From Pseudeuparius sepicola (lineage: Eukaryota > Arthropoda > Insecta > Coleoptera > Anthribidae): 64,000 nucleotides of DNA. The notes beneath the pieces are model-generated. The model was not told the origin of the DNA. It worked only from the letters and a program-made list of their open reading frames with translations, and searched no databases. The number at the start of each line of letters is the position of its first letter. The first letter of the stretch is position 1. Made by a program: the position numbers and the translations under genes. The stretch covers positions 13,856,501-13,920,500 of the forward strand of contig OY987301.1 of NCBI GenBank assembly GCA_963920635.1, written 5' to 3'. Positions 45,301 to 56,240 of the stretch are shown in pieces.

Positions 45301-45774
45301 TGAGAGGAAGATGCGAAATCCTTGGTGATTTTTTCTTCGGGGTTTATTAGAGGGAATACACAACGCCGTTGAAAAAAAATAGCTAAAAAAAACTAGTCAT
45401 TTGTGGTGGGAACTTTGAGAGGCGCAAGCGCAATAAATTGTTAGAATGGGTAACATTGTTAAAAAGCAGTCGTATTTACAGTCAACAAAATATGAGTCTG
45501 TATTGAGTATTGAGATGCCTCTGGATATCTCTAGTTTAGAATTAAAAATCCTTAGGCTATATTGAAAAAAGTCTAGTCTAGCTTTTCTAAACAACTTTCC
45601 TTTAAATACTTATACATAGGTATACCGGATGTCCCAGAGCCAATACTCCAAAACGAATGCTGTGGTAATAAACCCCATTAGAATGACCTTGAATCCTATA
45701 CATAGGTATGGTTAGGTATCTAAAGTTTGACGGTTTAGAACTTATTTGAACTTTTATGATTTTCGAGAACCTTC
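45301..45774. other. Unannotated DNA
   Basis: A CCGGATGTCCC MITE-like tip near 45624. Nothing else supported. Confidence 0.35.
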
Positions 45775-46120
45775 GTTTTGTTACTTGTTATTTTGTTGGC
45801 AAGCATGAAAAACTTGCTCAATAAATTCAATAGGATAGTTAACTATTCTTCTTAAGAACATGTTTTATATAAATGGCAAAATAACACTAAATTTGAAGAG
45901 GAAATTAAACATACAAAACATGTTTTTAACAAGAATAGTTGTTATCCTATTGACTTTATTGAGCAAGTTTTTCAGGATTGCCGATAAAATAACAATGCTA
46001 TTAATAATAGAATTAGAAAAATAAATCTGGTGGACCGACCTATAAATTTAATTATTCCTTATGTTCCTGGACTATTAGATAAGCTAAAACAGTATTTAAA
46101 GCCAAAAATACATTAAGATC

Positions 46121-46312
46121 TACGAAAGCGTAGAGCGGCCACATGACATTTTTTTATCCTTTACACTTTTTTTCTGTCAATTATACATAATTGACACTTT
46201 TTTCTGTAAATTATACATAATTGACAATTTTTTCTGTCAATTATGTATAATTGACACTTTCTGTCAATTATACATAATTGACACTTTTTTCTGTCAATTA
46301 TACATAATTGTA
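46121..46312. repeat. 192-bp insertion holding a palindromic satellite
   Basis: It interrupts Penelope copy B between AAGATC direct repeats (46115-46120 and 46313-46318); copy A has no such sequence. From about 46175 it consists of about five units of roughly 30 bp, each carrying the near-palindrome TGTCAATTATACATAATTG(ACA) followed by CTTTTTTC. A CTACGAAAGCGTAG hairpin sits at its left edge. Confidence 0.82.
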
Positions 46313-46393
46313 AAGATCCATGCTAGTTGAAACTAAATCATTTAATGAGGTACAAAGTTCAAAAAATTGCATTTATAAAATTCCTTGTGAATT

Positions 46394-46597
46394 GTGGAAA
46401 GTTCTATGTTGGGGAGAGTTGTGGGCCATTTAACGTTCGTTAAAAATAACATAAACGTTTTATCAGGCAAAATCAAATTTAAGGAATCAGCATTTAATCT
46501 AGGAAATATGGACAACTGTGTTGCTGAATGTTCAGTGGAATTCGGTAAAATATTACTACTGTCAGTTATTCAAAGAGACGTTAGTACAGATAATTAG
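46394..46597 (+). pseudogene. GIY-YIG remnant of Penelope copy B
   Basis: A short frame covering the end of the endonuclease region: ESAFNLGNMDNCVAECSVEF and a C-terminal DN stop, matching copy A (35890-35999). The N-terminal part is scrambled by indels. Confidence 0.6.
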
Positions 46598-46754
46598 ATA
46601 GAACACAGGGTTATATACGCTGAAAGTTTCGTTCATTTACTGAAAGTTGTCTTTTAACTTAGTTCAGGTTAAGTGGCGAGAAACCCAATTAAAAATTAAA
46701 TGAATTTGTTTGCGTCACAAAGAAATCTCCGACAATATTAAAAGCGAATATGTA

Positions 46755-47233
46755 CAGGGTGTTCCCGTATATTTTGACCCAAACCTAGAGCCTATATTTT
46801 TCGAGTTAGAACAAAATTACTTAAACGAAAGTTGTAGGGTACCAAGGTGTAGGTATTGTCCCAAAAATAATGGATTGACAGGAATGCCCTTGCCTAAATT
46901 GAAATGTTTTTACATGGCAACCTTGGCTAAATATAAAGATCGTATTTATCTGCAATTTGGAATATCATGCGAATGCTTAGAGCAAACATATAACATATTT
47001 ATATTGTCGGAATCGGAAAAATGCGTGCAATTCAAAAATCCACAAATATACAGGGTGTTCCATTAAAAAAAGTAAGTTTATATTTTTTTATAAATTTGCG
47101 ACGCTCATTTGTTTTATCTAGTAACAGATCCTAGCGGTTCAGAAAAAACCCTACAACTTTCATTTAAGTAATTTTTTTCTAACTCGAAAAATATAGGCTC
47201 TAGGGGTGGGTCAAAATATACGGGAACACCCTG
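46755..47233. mobile_element. 479-bp foldback MITE, mariner-type ends
   Basis: Tips CAGGGTGTTCCCGTATATTT at 46755 and its complement ending 47233, arms about 80 bp, flanked by TA (46753-46754, 47234-47235). A further tip, TACAGGGTGTTCC, lies inside at 47049. The 118-codon frame across it at 46710-47066 is a translation of the repeat, not a gene. Confidence 0.87.
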
Positions 47234-47238
47234 TACAT

Positions 47239-47420
47239 ATTAAAAATTCATTTTGATGGCATCCGCCATCAGCTAATAAAACTAAGCAACCAACTGAGGC
47301 AATTTACTGCTCTTTCGCAAGAGAGCATCGATTTTTTTCATACCTAACCACTTGGTCAACAATAGCAGCGAACGTCTAATTGGACCAACGTAAAAAACCA
47401 AAGTGGCTAATAGGCAACCT
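47239..47420. repeat. Dispersed repeat 2a
   Basis: TATTAAAAATTCATTTT, GCATCCGCCATCAGC, GAGGCAATTTACTGCTCT and CCAAAGTGGC blocks recur in the same order at 50191-50336. The class is unknown. The foldback MITE sits directly against its left edge. Confidence 0.75.
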
Positions 47421-50190
47421 TGCTGTTTTTCTTGCGGAATCTCCTTCCTTTTTATCCCATTATACCAGTAAAACAAGAAATCATCACCGTCATGAACCGA
47501 AATAGAAGTTGAAAACAAGTCCATGGTTGAATAAATTTCATTGGTAACCGAATTTTTATGAAATAGCACGCACATATTTTGACAATTATTTACTGTTATG
47601 TTTATACGGCAGCTACATTGCTTTGTGTGAAAATACTTCCCAAAAATTTCATAGACAAACACTTAACTGGTAATTGTAATTATTGTAATTAGTCTTAAAT
47701 ATGTTTCTAATTACAATCAGAATCAGAGTATTCTCTGGCTTGTGGTTGCTAAGCGGATTTATTTCTTGCGTTACAAAATGTGATGACAAAAACAACAAAC
47801 AGCTTACCACGCAGTGAGTAATATATGTTGCAAAATTTCCCAATAAATAATAAAAGTATAATGAGTTACTGGTTACTGTAAAGATTCTGTGTTAAAGAAA
47901 GTACAGTTTCACTTTCAAGGAAGAACGGCGTAAATTATTTTTTACTTTTAAAATAAACATTATAAAATATCAGATAGGTAGGTACCTATAGTAAAATCAA
48001 ATGAGTCCAATAATGGAAATAAATTTAAAAAAATGTACTTTTGGGATGCGACGCGGAAAGTGGTAGGTTTCAATATTCTATGGTCTCGGTTAAATATCCT
48101 ACAGCAGACACATTAATATTGTACGAGATAAAAGCAGTTATAAATCGCAAAATTTTAGTACAACATCCATCATTTTTGTCTATCGTTATACACCCATCTG
48201 CCTCGGTCAGTACCTACCTAATTAATAACTCCAAGAGTGGGCAGTCTCCATGGCAATACATCTATTATTTTAAGATCACGGCTCGAGGTCTCTACACCTA
48301 ACGTTTCTATGTGTAAACACTTCCAAATTTCGCAGACAATAGAGGAACATACGCCCATGCTTATTTGTTATGCACGTTTGCATATTTGGACGTCTCTTTC
48401 TTCTCGTAGGGGAAATAAGGGGAATTCTGATAACACCGGCAATTGGCAATACCGTCCAATCGGTTTTGAGGTTAAATCTACTACTAATTAGTTGTCTTAG
48501 TAGCTCCATCTGTGCTAAAAATAAATATATGCGGTAAATATGGAATTTTTTGTATTTTCTGCGAAAATGTGGGGTATCCCAGCTGCTTCCAATTTTTTGG
48601 ACTACTTTCATCGCTGAGTGTAGGAGTCCTGAAAATAAAATCAAGGCAAAGAAAATAGTAAAGTAAATTAAAAATAATAAAAAAGACGGAAACCAAAAAG
48701 CTACTCAAGAAAATGAACTACATAAACAAATCAACGAATAAACAGAAGAAAATAGGGAAGAGTATGCCTGCAGGTGACATAAACTATGCCCTATACAGTA
48801 TGTTCGGTATACAAGAAGTGTCTGAATAGGTAAAATTCGCATCCCGGTGTATACTTTTATTCTAATCAACTTTTATCCACAACACTTTTCATATCATCGA
48901 AAGTAGAGAAAATTAAGGTACCTAAGTAATTCGGGTGGTATAACTTTTATAGACAAAACTTCAGAAATCTATAGAAAACGTCAAAATAAGTAGATTTTTC
49001 GTATATAATATAAACAACATGGGAATAACGGTTCAGTTCTTTTTTTCTTAATTTTCTTTTATTTGTTCTAAAAGAATACAGCTAAGGCAAACATATTTGG
49101 TTCAGTTTAGACCCACATTAAATGCTATAAATTAAAAATAATTAGGCCTCTCTACTTCCACCAGTGTCGGAGAGAGGGCGCCAACCATAATATTTTTTAA
49201 TAAAAGTAATCTTTTTTGCTTTCGCTAAATTTCCCAATCAATTCTAAGAAAAAAAGATTGAAATGAGAGTACCATATAAAAATGAATCATATAATGAAAA
49301 TGTTTCAAGAGAGAAGTACCATTGTACAATAATTGTGGAACAAATATTCTATATATCCTCTTCCAACCACAGTTCATCATGGATTTTCAGAAATTCAAGT
49401 TTATTTTGGATTATACATATTATATAAACAACTTTAATTCATAAACATTTTGTCTAAAATAATAATACATTTCATGTTTTCTTAATTTATTAACACCGTG
49501 TACAGCTGACCTAAGATTTATATAATGGTAATCTTATTTTCTCGACAAGCATTTTTATAGAGAATTACTTTTCGTCCTAAAATCAGTAATAAAAATGTAA
49601 AATGTTTCTCTTCTTGTCAACTCCATCCGAGGACACATATTTTGGAGATTATTGCAATTTTCAGTGTGCAGTGTACACTCTTTATCATTTTTTAAGCCAG
49701 TTTAAATATACCTACATAGTAGGGCAGTCTTTGAAGAACTTTACATAGACTCACCTTTCTTACATTTCTGTGGTGTGTCTCAGTTTCGGTACCAACTACA
49801 ATACCTGTTTTGGCCTTCCAACGGCCCTGAGACCTACTCTCCTCTAATTTGTGTACATCTCAAGACATCCTCCTTTTTTTCATCGGGCTAAACACTTTTC
49901 ATTACGCACGGATTCTAATAATAGTAGACTTAATTTATACTTAGTTCCTTTATTTTGAGGTGAAGACGAATAGCTTTTAAGCCAATTACAAGAACAAATA
50001 GTCATCGCCATCAAGACAATGCAATTACGCCGTATCCGGACACACAAAAAGGTTATGATCTCAGTAATGAACGGCAATACTTAGAGAGATGTGTTGCAGT
50101 TGAATGGTGTATGATCTAAAGGTATACAAAAGATAATAGCCGTAAAAATAAGTTATATAAGCTTCAGCAAGACTTTCAGGATAACGGACG
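47421..50190. other. Unannotated AT-rich DNA
   Basis: Frames up to 126 codons on the minus strand (47282-47662) and 122 codons (48276-48644, minus) show no recognisable domain. No repeats delimited. Confidence 0.35.
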
Positions 50191-50336
50191 TATTAAAAAT
50201 TCATTTTTATGACATCCGCCATCAGCCAATTGAGGCAATTTACTGCTCTCTGGCAAGATAACATTGATACTTTTCGTACGTAGCAGCGAACATCTAATTG
50301 GTACAACGTAAAGAACCAAAGTGGCACATAGGCTAC
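50191..50336. repeat. Dispersed repeat 2b
   Basis: Same orientation as 47239-47420, shorter by a small internal deletion. Confidence 0.75.
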
Positions 50337-50469
50337 GTGACGTTGCCACGTTTCTGTTCATGGCTTGAAATTTAAGGCGGTTATGTACCTTACTACGCAT
50401 TAAAAAAACAATTGTAAATAAACCTGCCGTTTATAGCACCACGGTGATGTTTATGGTACCACCAAAACT

Positions 50470-50710
50470 GCGTAATTACTTACAACCCACAGAAAAGGAA
50501 ATTTGCTAGCTACAAGCTTGGGGGCTCATTAAAACCGCCAATTCCAGCCGAAACAATGCAGGTCCATGTCTCACTACACGAAAGCGCTCTCAATCGCTTC
50601 ATTCCTTTAATTGTTTTCGCACCAAGTGATCCGCCCGGGGATCCTTGAGCGCTTCCACCGGTATGCCGAACACCGAATTCCAGGAGAAGAACGTCTATTA
50701 AACGTAATGA
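50470..50710. promoter_or_regulatory. Putative conserved regulatory segment
   Basis: Repeat-free, balanced composition, with ATTCCTTTAATTGTTTTCG and CTATTAAACGTAATGACC patches. No coding support. Confidence 0.28.
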
Positions 50711-52377
50711 CCATGAGGATCTACAGCGCTGGTCGTCTCCTTTTTAATCTCCTTTAATCTAGGTACAATGATTGATGATTTAAATTGCAACAAAAGGCGT
50801 ATTATTAGGATTATCGGACGGCACATCGCGAATTCTCAAATGGCCATTTAAAAGCTCACATATACATTTTATCGAAGAGGACCAGTAGGGATAGAAGAAG
50901 AAGAAGTAAATAAAATTCCTTATGCGCGCAGTATTAGAATATTCTTCTCTGCTTCCTGAAGAATTCATTAATTTCTTCGTGAACTTTTTCATTCATTTAT
51001 TCACAAAAGCAACTTGTTTTACACTGGTCATGAAATTGGTGCATTTCTTTGACTGCGTTGTCAATTTGTAAGGATGACCAACATAATGGAAAATACAAAT
51101 ACACCCTAGGAAACTTTTTCTTGGATTACATCGGATGTATGGTTTTTATTGATTATTGTATTCTGAGATTGTTTTATTATTGGATATTTCTAGTTTTATT
51201 TTTACCACGTTACCTGTAAGTAAAAATGTACAGTAATATGTTTTGTTATAGCCAGTTTTTTTTAATATCCTCTCAGAGATTTACTAAAAAATGAAAATGA
51301 GGAAAACACGCATTAAATTTTTTATGCTTTCCTGCTTGGTTAAACGCCCAGTTTATTTTAACAATAATCAATAACAATGTGTCGTATTGTATTGGTTTGT
51401 TCTTAATTCAAGTTCTCTCAATACATTTTTGTAGCGCTTAGACAAGAAAAGAGAGAGGACACCGCGCTTGCCTACCCTGCCGCGTATAGATTTTGTTACG
51501 TCGTTTTGAACGGCCGCCATTTTATATGTGGCAGACAAAGCGAGTACTTTGTGAGTAAATTTCGTGAATTTGTGAATTAAAACTAACACTGATTAAGGGA
51601 AAAATATACTTTTTCGATGGTGAATTATTCAGCGTTTCACTGGTAAATACCTATTTAACAAGCTGTACCTTTGAAGGAAACCCTAAAACTTTATTTTTTC
51701 TCGGTATAACTTCTTCAAATTCCTTCTACCTTTTAGTATGATAAAGTGCATTGTTTTGTTTGTAAATAAGACCAATATAATTATTTTTTAACATTGTTTT
51801 TATCGAAAATTTCTTAATTGATTATGACAGTTTCATAAAATATGGGCTGATATTTATTTTATTTTGATTGATTCCAAATCGTCACAAATAAATATATTTC
51901 AGCACTTTACACTAGCTTTACATTTGGGAAATTATCTGCAAATAAAGAATGTTTATTTATTAATTTATATTCCTTTCATATTTTAAAAGTTTCTTAATGC
52001 TCAAATTTTAAAAAAGTTTATGAACATAAATACTGATGGTTTTATTCTATGGCATACCCTATATTTCTACAAGTGTGGTTTTTATCATCTTTTGCCCATT
52101 GTATATTAGAAATTTCTTCTGTACTTAAAAAATAATGTGTTTTTAACCCCTGCAGATAGTGCGGTGTGTTGGATGGTTTTTATAGTTTATATACCTACCT
52201 ACTTAGTTCCTTGATTTTAGCCGATGCTGTTGTCTCCATATTTTAATCTTATTAATCTATTTTTATTTAATTTTACGTAAGATGTACACATCTGTAAACA
52301 ATACTTTTTGTTTGACTTCCACATGGTTTTCTCACTAGGTAAGGTTGTTCCCCTTCTCATAGCTCATTTAAGTTTTA
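50711..52377. other. Unannotated AT-rich DNA
   Basis: A GC-richer patch near 51460-51530 shares no repeat with the rest of the window. Nothing else supported. Confidence 0.35.
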
Positions 52378-52381
52378 ATAT

Positions 52382-52446
52382 TTTTAATTTTTCAAATTGT
52401 TTGTGATATTTTTTAATTTTTAATTTTTCAAATTGTTTGTGATATT
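52382..52446. repeat. 35-bp tandem duplication
   Basis: TTTTTCAAATTGTTTGTGAT and its AT-rich lead occur twice in direct succession. Confidence 0.9.
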
Positions 52447-52468
52447 ATCTTCTTAATCTGCTTGTAGC

Positions 52469-52505
52469 CCTGAAGATGATTTAGACATAAATCGAAACGT
52501 CGGCT
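52469..52505 (+). other. Penelope-type 3' UTR hairpin word
   Basis: CCTGAAGA, then a perfect stem GATTTA-gaca-TAAATC, then GAAACGTCGG. CTGANGA...GAAA around a stem II-like helix is the hammerhead core pattern, and such words are typical of Penelope-like element ends. No plausible stem III or cleavage site is visible and no ORF lies nearby, so I read it as a remnant of a third Penelope-like copy. Confidence 0.45.
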
Positions 52506-52509
52506 TTGT

Positions 52510-53454
52510 GAAAAAACACCAGTGTTGTTATTTTGTCCTATCTACCGACTAAGTGTACCCATTGCGAATCAAACCAGGACACGAAACTATTTCAATAAAT
52601 ACCAATATTTCAAATTACATGCAAGTAAAAATGAACTACCTTTTCATTTTTAACGTTTTTATGATATTGGCTAAGAACACGTTTCTTGCTACGCCACTGG
52701 CCTGTCAAGTGATGTGGCAGTCGGTAACACGGCCGCGATCGCTGATACCTATAGGCGTCCTCTCTCTTTCTTTGCCTAAAGTATTTATCAGTCAGTTGAT
52801 TGAATGATAAAATTTAGAAACTGCTAAATTTTAATTAAATTTAAATTTTACGAGGCTGTTTAATTATTAAACGTGCTGTAGAAGCCAGGGGATCGATCTG
52901 CTCTCAATAAAAAATATACAAATTCCAAATTTGATAGACACGTTAACTGTCAAAGACCGACACTACTTATATCGTTCGTTTTTCAATAATTTATACATTT
53001 AATTAGATCGTTCCTACACTTGCAAGCTCCTCCTCGATGCAAATATCCCACTTCGCTACTTCTTTTTCATTTTGCTCATTACGGACTGGCCTAAGCCCAC
53101 TGCCTACGCACGCTTCGGTCATTTTTTCGGTCTAGAACGGTCAATAAATTACATCATAAAATGAACATATTGAATTTGCTCCTGGGATCAGACAGCAGGA
53201 ACAGATTACACGATTACACGCTGAAGTATTTACGACCAAAAAGTTATTTGGTATAGTTAAATTATTATTTTTCAAACTAAAAATGTAAATCATCATCGTG
53301 CAAATATTTAATTGGTGGTAAATTTCCACCTCAGACCAACTTGTTGGGGTTTCCACGCTAGAAAGATATATTGCAAACTTAGCACAACATAGCACTAATA
53401 TGGAACTAACTACTGGCTACCTGGACAAAGCGTTGAAGAATAAAACATTTCTGG
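52510..53454. other. Unannotated DNA
   Basis: An 84-codon frame at 52553-52807 without domains. No repeats. Confidence 0.35.
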
Positions 53455-53506
53455 CTGACACCACAGACATATATAGCTTCGAAGCTATATAGGTCTGTGC
53501 TGACAC
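53455..53506. repeat. 38-bp palindromic insertion between 7-bp direct repeats
   Basis: CTGACAC at 53455-53461 and 53500-53506. The intervening 53462-53499 is a loopless palindrome: left arm CACAGACATATATAGCTTC, right arm complementary at 18 of 19 positions, centre TTCGAA. Confidence 0.9.
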
Positions 53507-53593
53507 TAACCAACTTTCGTTAGTAGATGGACTAGGCTACGACTTGAAAAGTGTGTTTAAAATGCCATTTAGTGCCATGCACCTGAGTAGGTA

Positions 53594-56238
53594 CCATCGC
53601 GGCGTGTTACTTTGCCAAGTGAATGTGACTTTGCCAAATGGTGCCTCATTTTATGTAAATTCAATTTGTCTACGCACCAATTGGCAACAGCGGGCGGTGT
53701 TATCCTCAAAGCAAAGCTAGCATCCTTGCCGATCATTATAACGGTCTAAATACGTGCCCTGTATTTCCAGTATACCGTTAGCCGCCCCAGAGTGTAGAGG
53801 TAAGTTTTTGTTGTTTTTACAAATACGAAATATTAAGGGCTGGCACATCTTCTGTGATAAATATATCAACAAAATTGACTATGGGTAGTGTCTGTAGGAA
53901 TATTTTGTACATGTAAATGAAAATTTATTTTTTAATTTTTATAATTTCTGGGAAAAAACAAGGTTTCGAGAAAAAGTTCATTTTTTAAGTGTGACTTTGC
54001 CAAAGCATTCTCTTACAAAATTAACTTTGTTCTAGAATTTGCAATATGGGGAGACTCTATAAAAAAAACTAGGCACGCGCAATTACAAAAATTATACTGA
54101 GGCAACTTTAAGCACTGCTATTAATGCTGTCCAAGGGAGAAATATGACAATATATCAAGCATCTGAAACATATAAAATTCCAAGGAGGATCCTTTGGAAT
54201 AAATTGCATCGTCGTCATTTGGGTAGTGTTGGAGGTGTGACAGCACTAACGGAGCTTGAAAGACACATTGTTGATGTTCTTCTAGCCGCTGCGGAATATG
54301 GTACTCCGTTAACGTCATTTGACCTGCGTATGTTAGTCAAGCATTATCTAGAAAAAGGTGGAAGGAGAATCGAAAAATTTCCTGATAATTTACCTGGGAA
54401 AGATTGGTGTCTAAATTTTTTAGACAGGCATCAAGGTCGTCTGTCAGTTCGGGCCTGCAAAAATATAAAATGCGCAAGGGCAGAAAAGTCCGAAGATGAA
54501 ATAAGTGCTTACTTTGACAATTTGGAAAGGAGTCTTGCAGGAGTTCCCCCAAGCAATATTCTGAATTATGATGAGACGAATCTAACAGACGACCCGGGGG
54601 CGACTCGTTGTATTTTCCGACGGGGAACCAAATACCCGGAAAGAGTCATAAATGTATCAAAATCGGCAATATCCATCATGTTTGCGATTTCAGCAGCTGG
54701 AGAGGTACTTCCACCATACGTGGTTTATAAAGCAGATAGGCTTTATGATCAGTGGAGAATCGGTGGTCCAACAAATGCAAGATATAACAGAACTTAATCG
54801 GGCTGGTTCGACGGTTGCGTTTTTGAAGACTGGTTTAATTCAATTGCACTTCCATGGGCACATAAGCATGAGGGTGTTAAAGTATTAATCGGGGACAATT
54901 TATCATCCCATTTAAATGTAGACATTATTGTCAGCTGCCAGAAATCAAACATAAAGTTTATATATTTACCTCCGAACTCAACACATATCACTCAGCCACT
55001 AGACGTTGGATATTTTGGCCAATTAAAACGTTTCTGGAAAGAAATATTGGTAAAATTCAAAATACAAAATCCAAAAGAAAAAGCCGTGAACAAAATTGTT
55101 TTCCCTACTTTGCTAAAAATCCTGGTAGATAAACTCAGTTTTAAAGATAAAACCAATATAGCAAGTGCCTTTAGAGCTTGTGGAATATACCCAACTGATA
55201 GAGAACAAGTTTTAAAAAGACTTCCAAATCGAAGAACGGAAAATATTGGCGAAAATGTGAGTGAGACTCTTTTGGGATATTTGCAAGAAATCAGGTCTAA
55301 TGCATCTACCTCGGGCACCAGAAGGAGAACAAAAATGATTAAAATTATTCCAGGAAAGTCCGTAGGTAATGAAGACCTCAGCGAAGATAAAGAAAATAAG
55401 TCATCTGATGAAGAGCCAGAAGTTGTACCACCCAATATTGAAGATAATACAAATCAAGAGGAAGATATGGAAAGCGACAGTGAGGAGGAGCAGATTCGGA
55501 AGCCAAAAATCGATGATTTTGTAGTTGTTGCTTTTGCAACAAAAAAAACTCTACGACACTTTGTTGGGAAAGTTTTAGAAATCAAAGATGACTTATTGAC
55601 GATACGATTCCTAAGAAAAAAACAAGAAGGTTTCGTGTATCCAGATATAGAGGATATTTCACAGCAAGAAGAGAGAGACATTTGCTGTTTCCTAGATAAA
55701 CCAAGAATATCTCCTCGAGGATATCACTATTTTAAGACAAATTTGTCTAATTTTAAGCTGTAAGCACTGTTAGTTAGTGTATAAGACTGTCAAAGAGATC
55801 CTGTGATTTGTTTTTTATTAACAATATTTTAAGTCGAGAAAACATGTTTATTTTGTTATTTAAAAACGTTGTGCCAGAATAAAGTTTATTTTTTACATCT
55901 AATTGGCTTTTTTTTACCGAAAAAATATTTTTTAAATTTATTATAAACTTTTTAAAATTGTATCAGGGGGCAAAGTCACACATCAGAGTGTCCTACATTG
56001 CGAAACAAATGGTTTTAAACGGGTTAGCAAAGTAACCCTTTTTAATGGGTGACTTTGCCAATTTTTTAAAAAAATTAAAAAAATATTTTCAATGCCGCTG
56101 CACATTACTTTCATGCAGAAACCTATAGGAAAAACTTGAAAATAGCACATACTTTTATTTCATAATTTTCTCATTACTATGTTCATAAAAAATACACAAA
56201 ATCTCAAAAAACTGGTGCAAAGTAACACGCCGCGATGG
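53594..56238 (+). mobile_element. Pogo-superfamily DNA transposon, nearly complete
   Basis: Inverted tips CCATCGCGGCGTGTTACTTT (then GC) at 53594 and the complement ending at 56238, flanked by TA (53592-53593, 56239-56240). Length 2,645 bp. Subterminal TGACTTTGCC or TTACTTTGC sites recur near both ends (53607, 53628, 53993; complement or same at 55975, 56023, 56047, 56217). It encodes one DD35D transposase. The core GTTACTTTGC is shared with the non-autonomous element at 26853-28752. Confidence 0.93.
54046..55763 (+). pseudogene. Pogo-type DDE transposase, two lesions
   Basis: Order of parts: an N-terminal helix-turn-helix (YQASETYKIPRRIL), a CENP-B/Tc5-type second DNA-binding region (GKDWCLNFLDRH), a DDE_1 catalytic domain and an acidic tail with a compact final domain (DDFVVVAFATKKTLRHFVGK). 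Catalytic aspartates are visible at 54570 (NYDET), 54894 (GDNLSSH) and 55002 (QPLDVGYF); the last two are 35 residues apart. The ATG at 54046 is separated from the main frame by a 1-nt shortfall in an A-run at 54061-54068. An in-frame TAA lies at 54795. The rest is open to the stop at 55763, so the copy is young. Products would bind the element's tips and cut at TA. Confidence 0.9.
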
Positions 56239-56240
56239 TA

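Larger units (their letters stand above)
45775..46720 (+). mobile_element. Penelope-like retroelement, copy B (rearranged)
   Basis: Homologous to copy A from about the EEIKH region (45895) through the RPxNLIIPY block, the Cys-pair/GIY-YIG start (46365-46410) and the shared 3' region. It is preceded by an inverted copy of part of itself: 45780-45873 is the reverse complement of sequence like that at 45920-45985, giving a head-to-head arrangement. Several internal deletions and stops are present, so it has no coding potential. The tail ends GGCGAGAAACCCAATTAAA near 46675-46695. Confidence 0.8.

Noticed and set aside
46175..46312. CRISPR-like or terminator array of hairpins
   Set aside because: No spacers, and each unit is a full palindrome within a retroelement insertion.
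46710..47066. 118-codon frame with Cys residues resembling a small zinc-finger protein
   Set aside because: It is the translation of the left arm and centre of the foldback MITE at 46755-47233.
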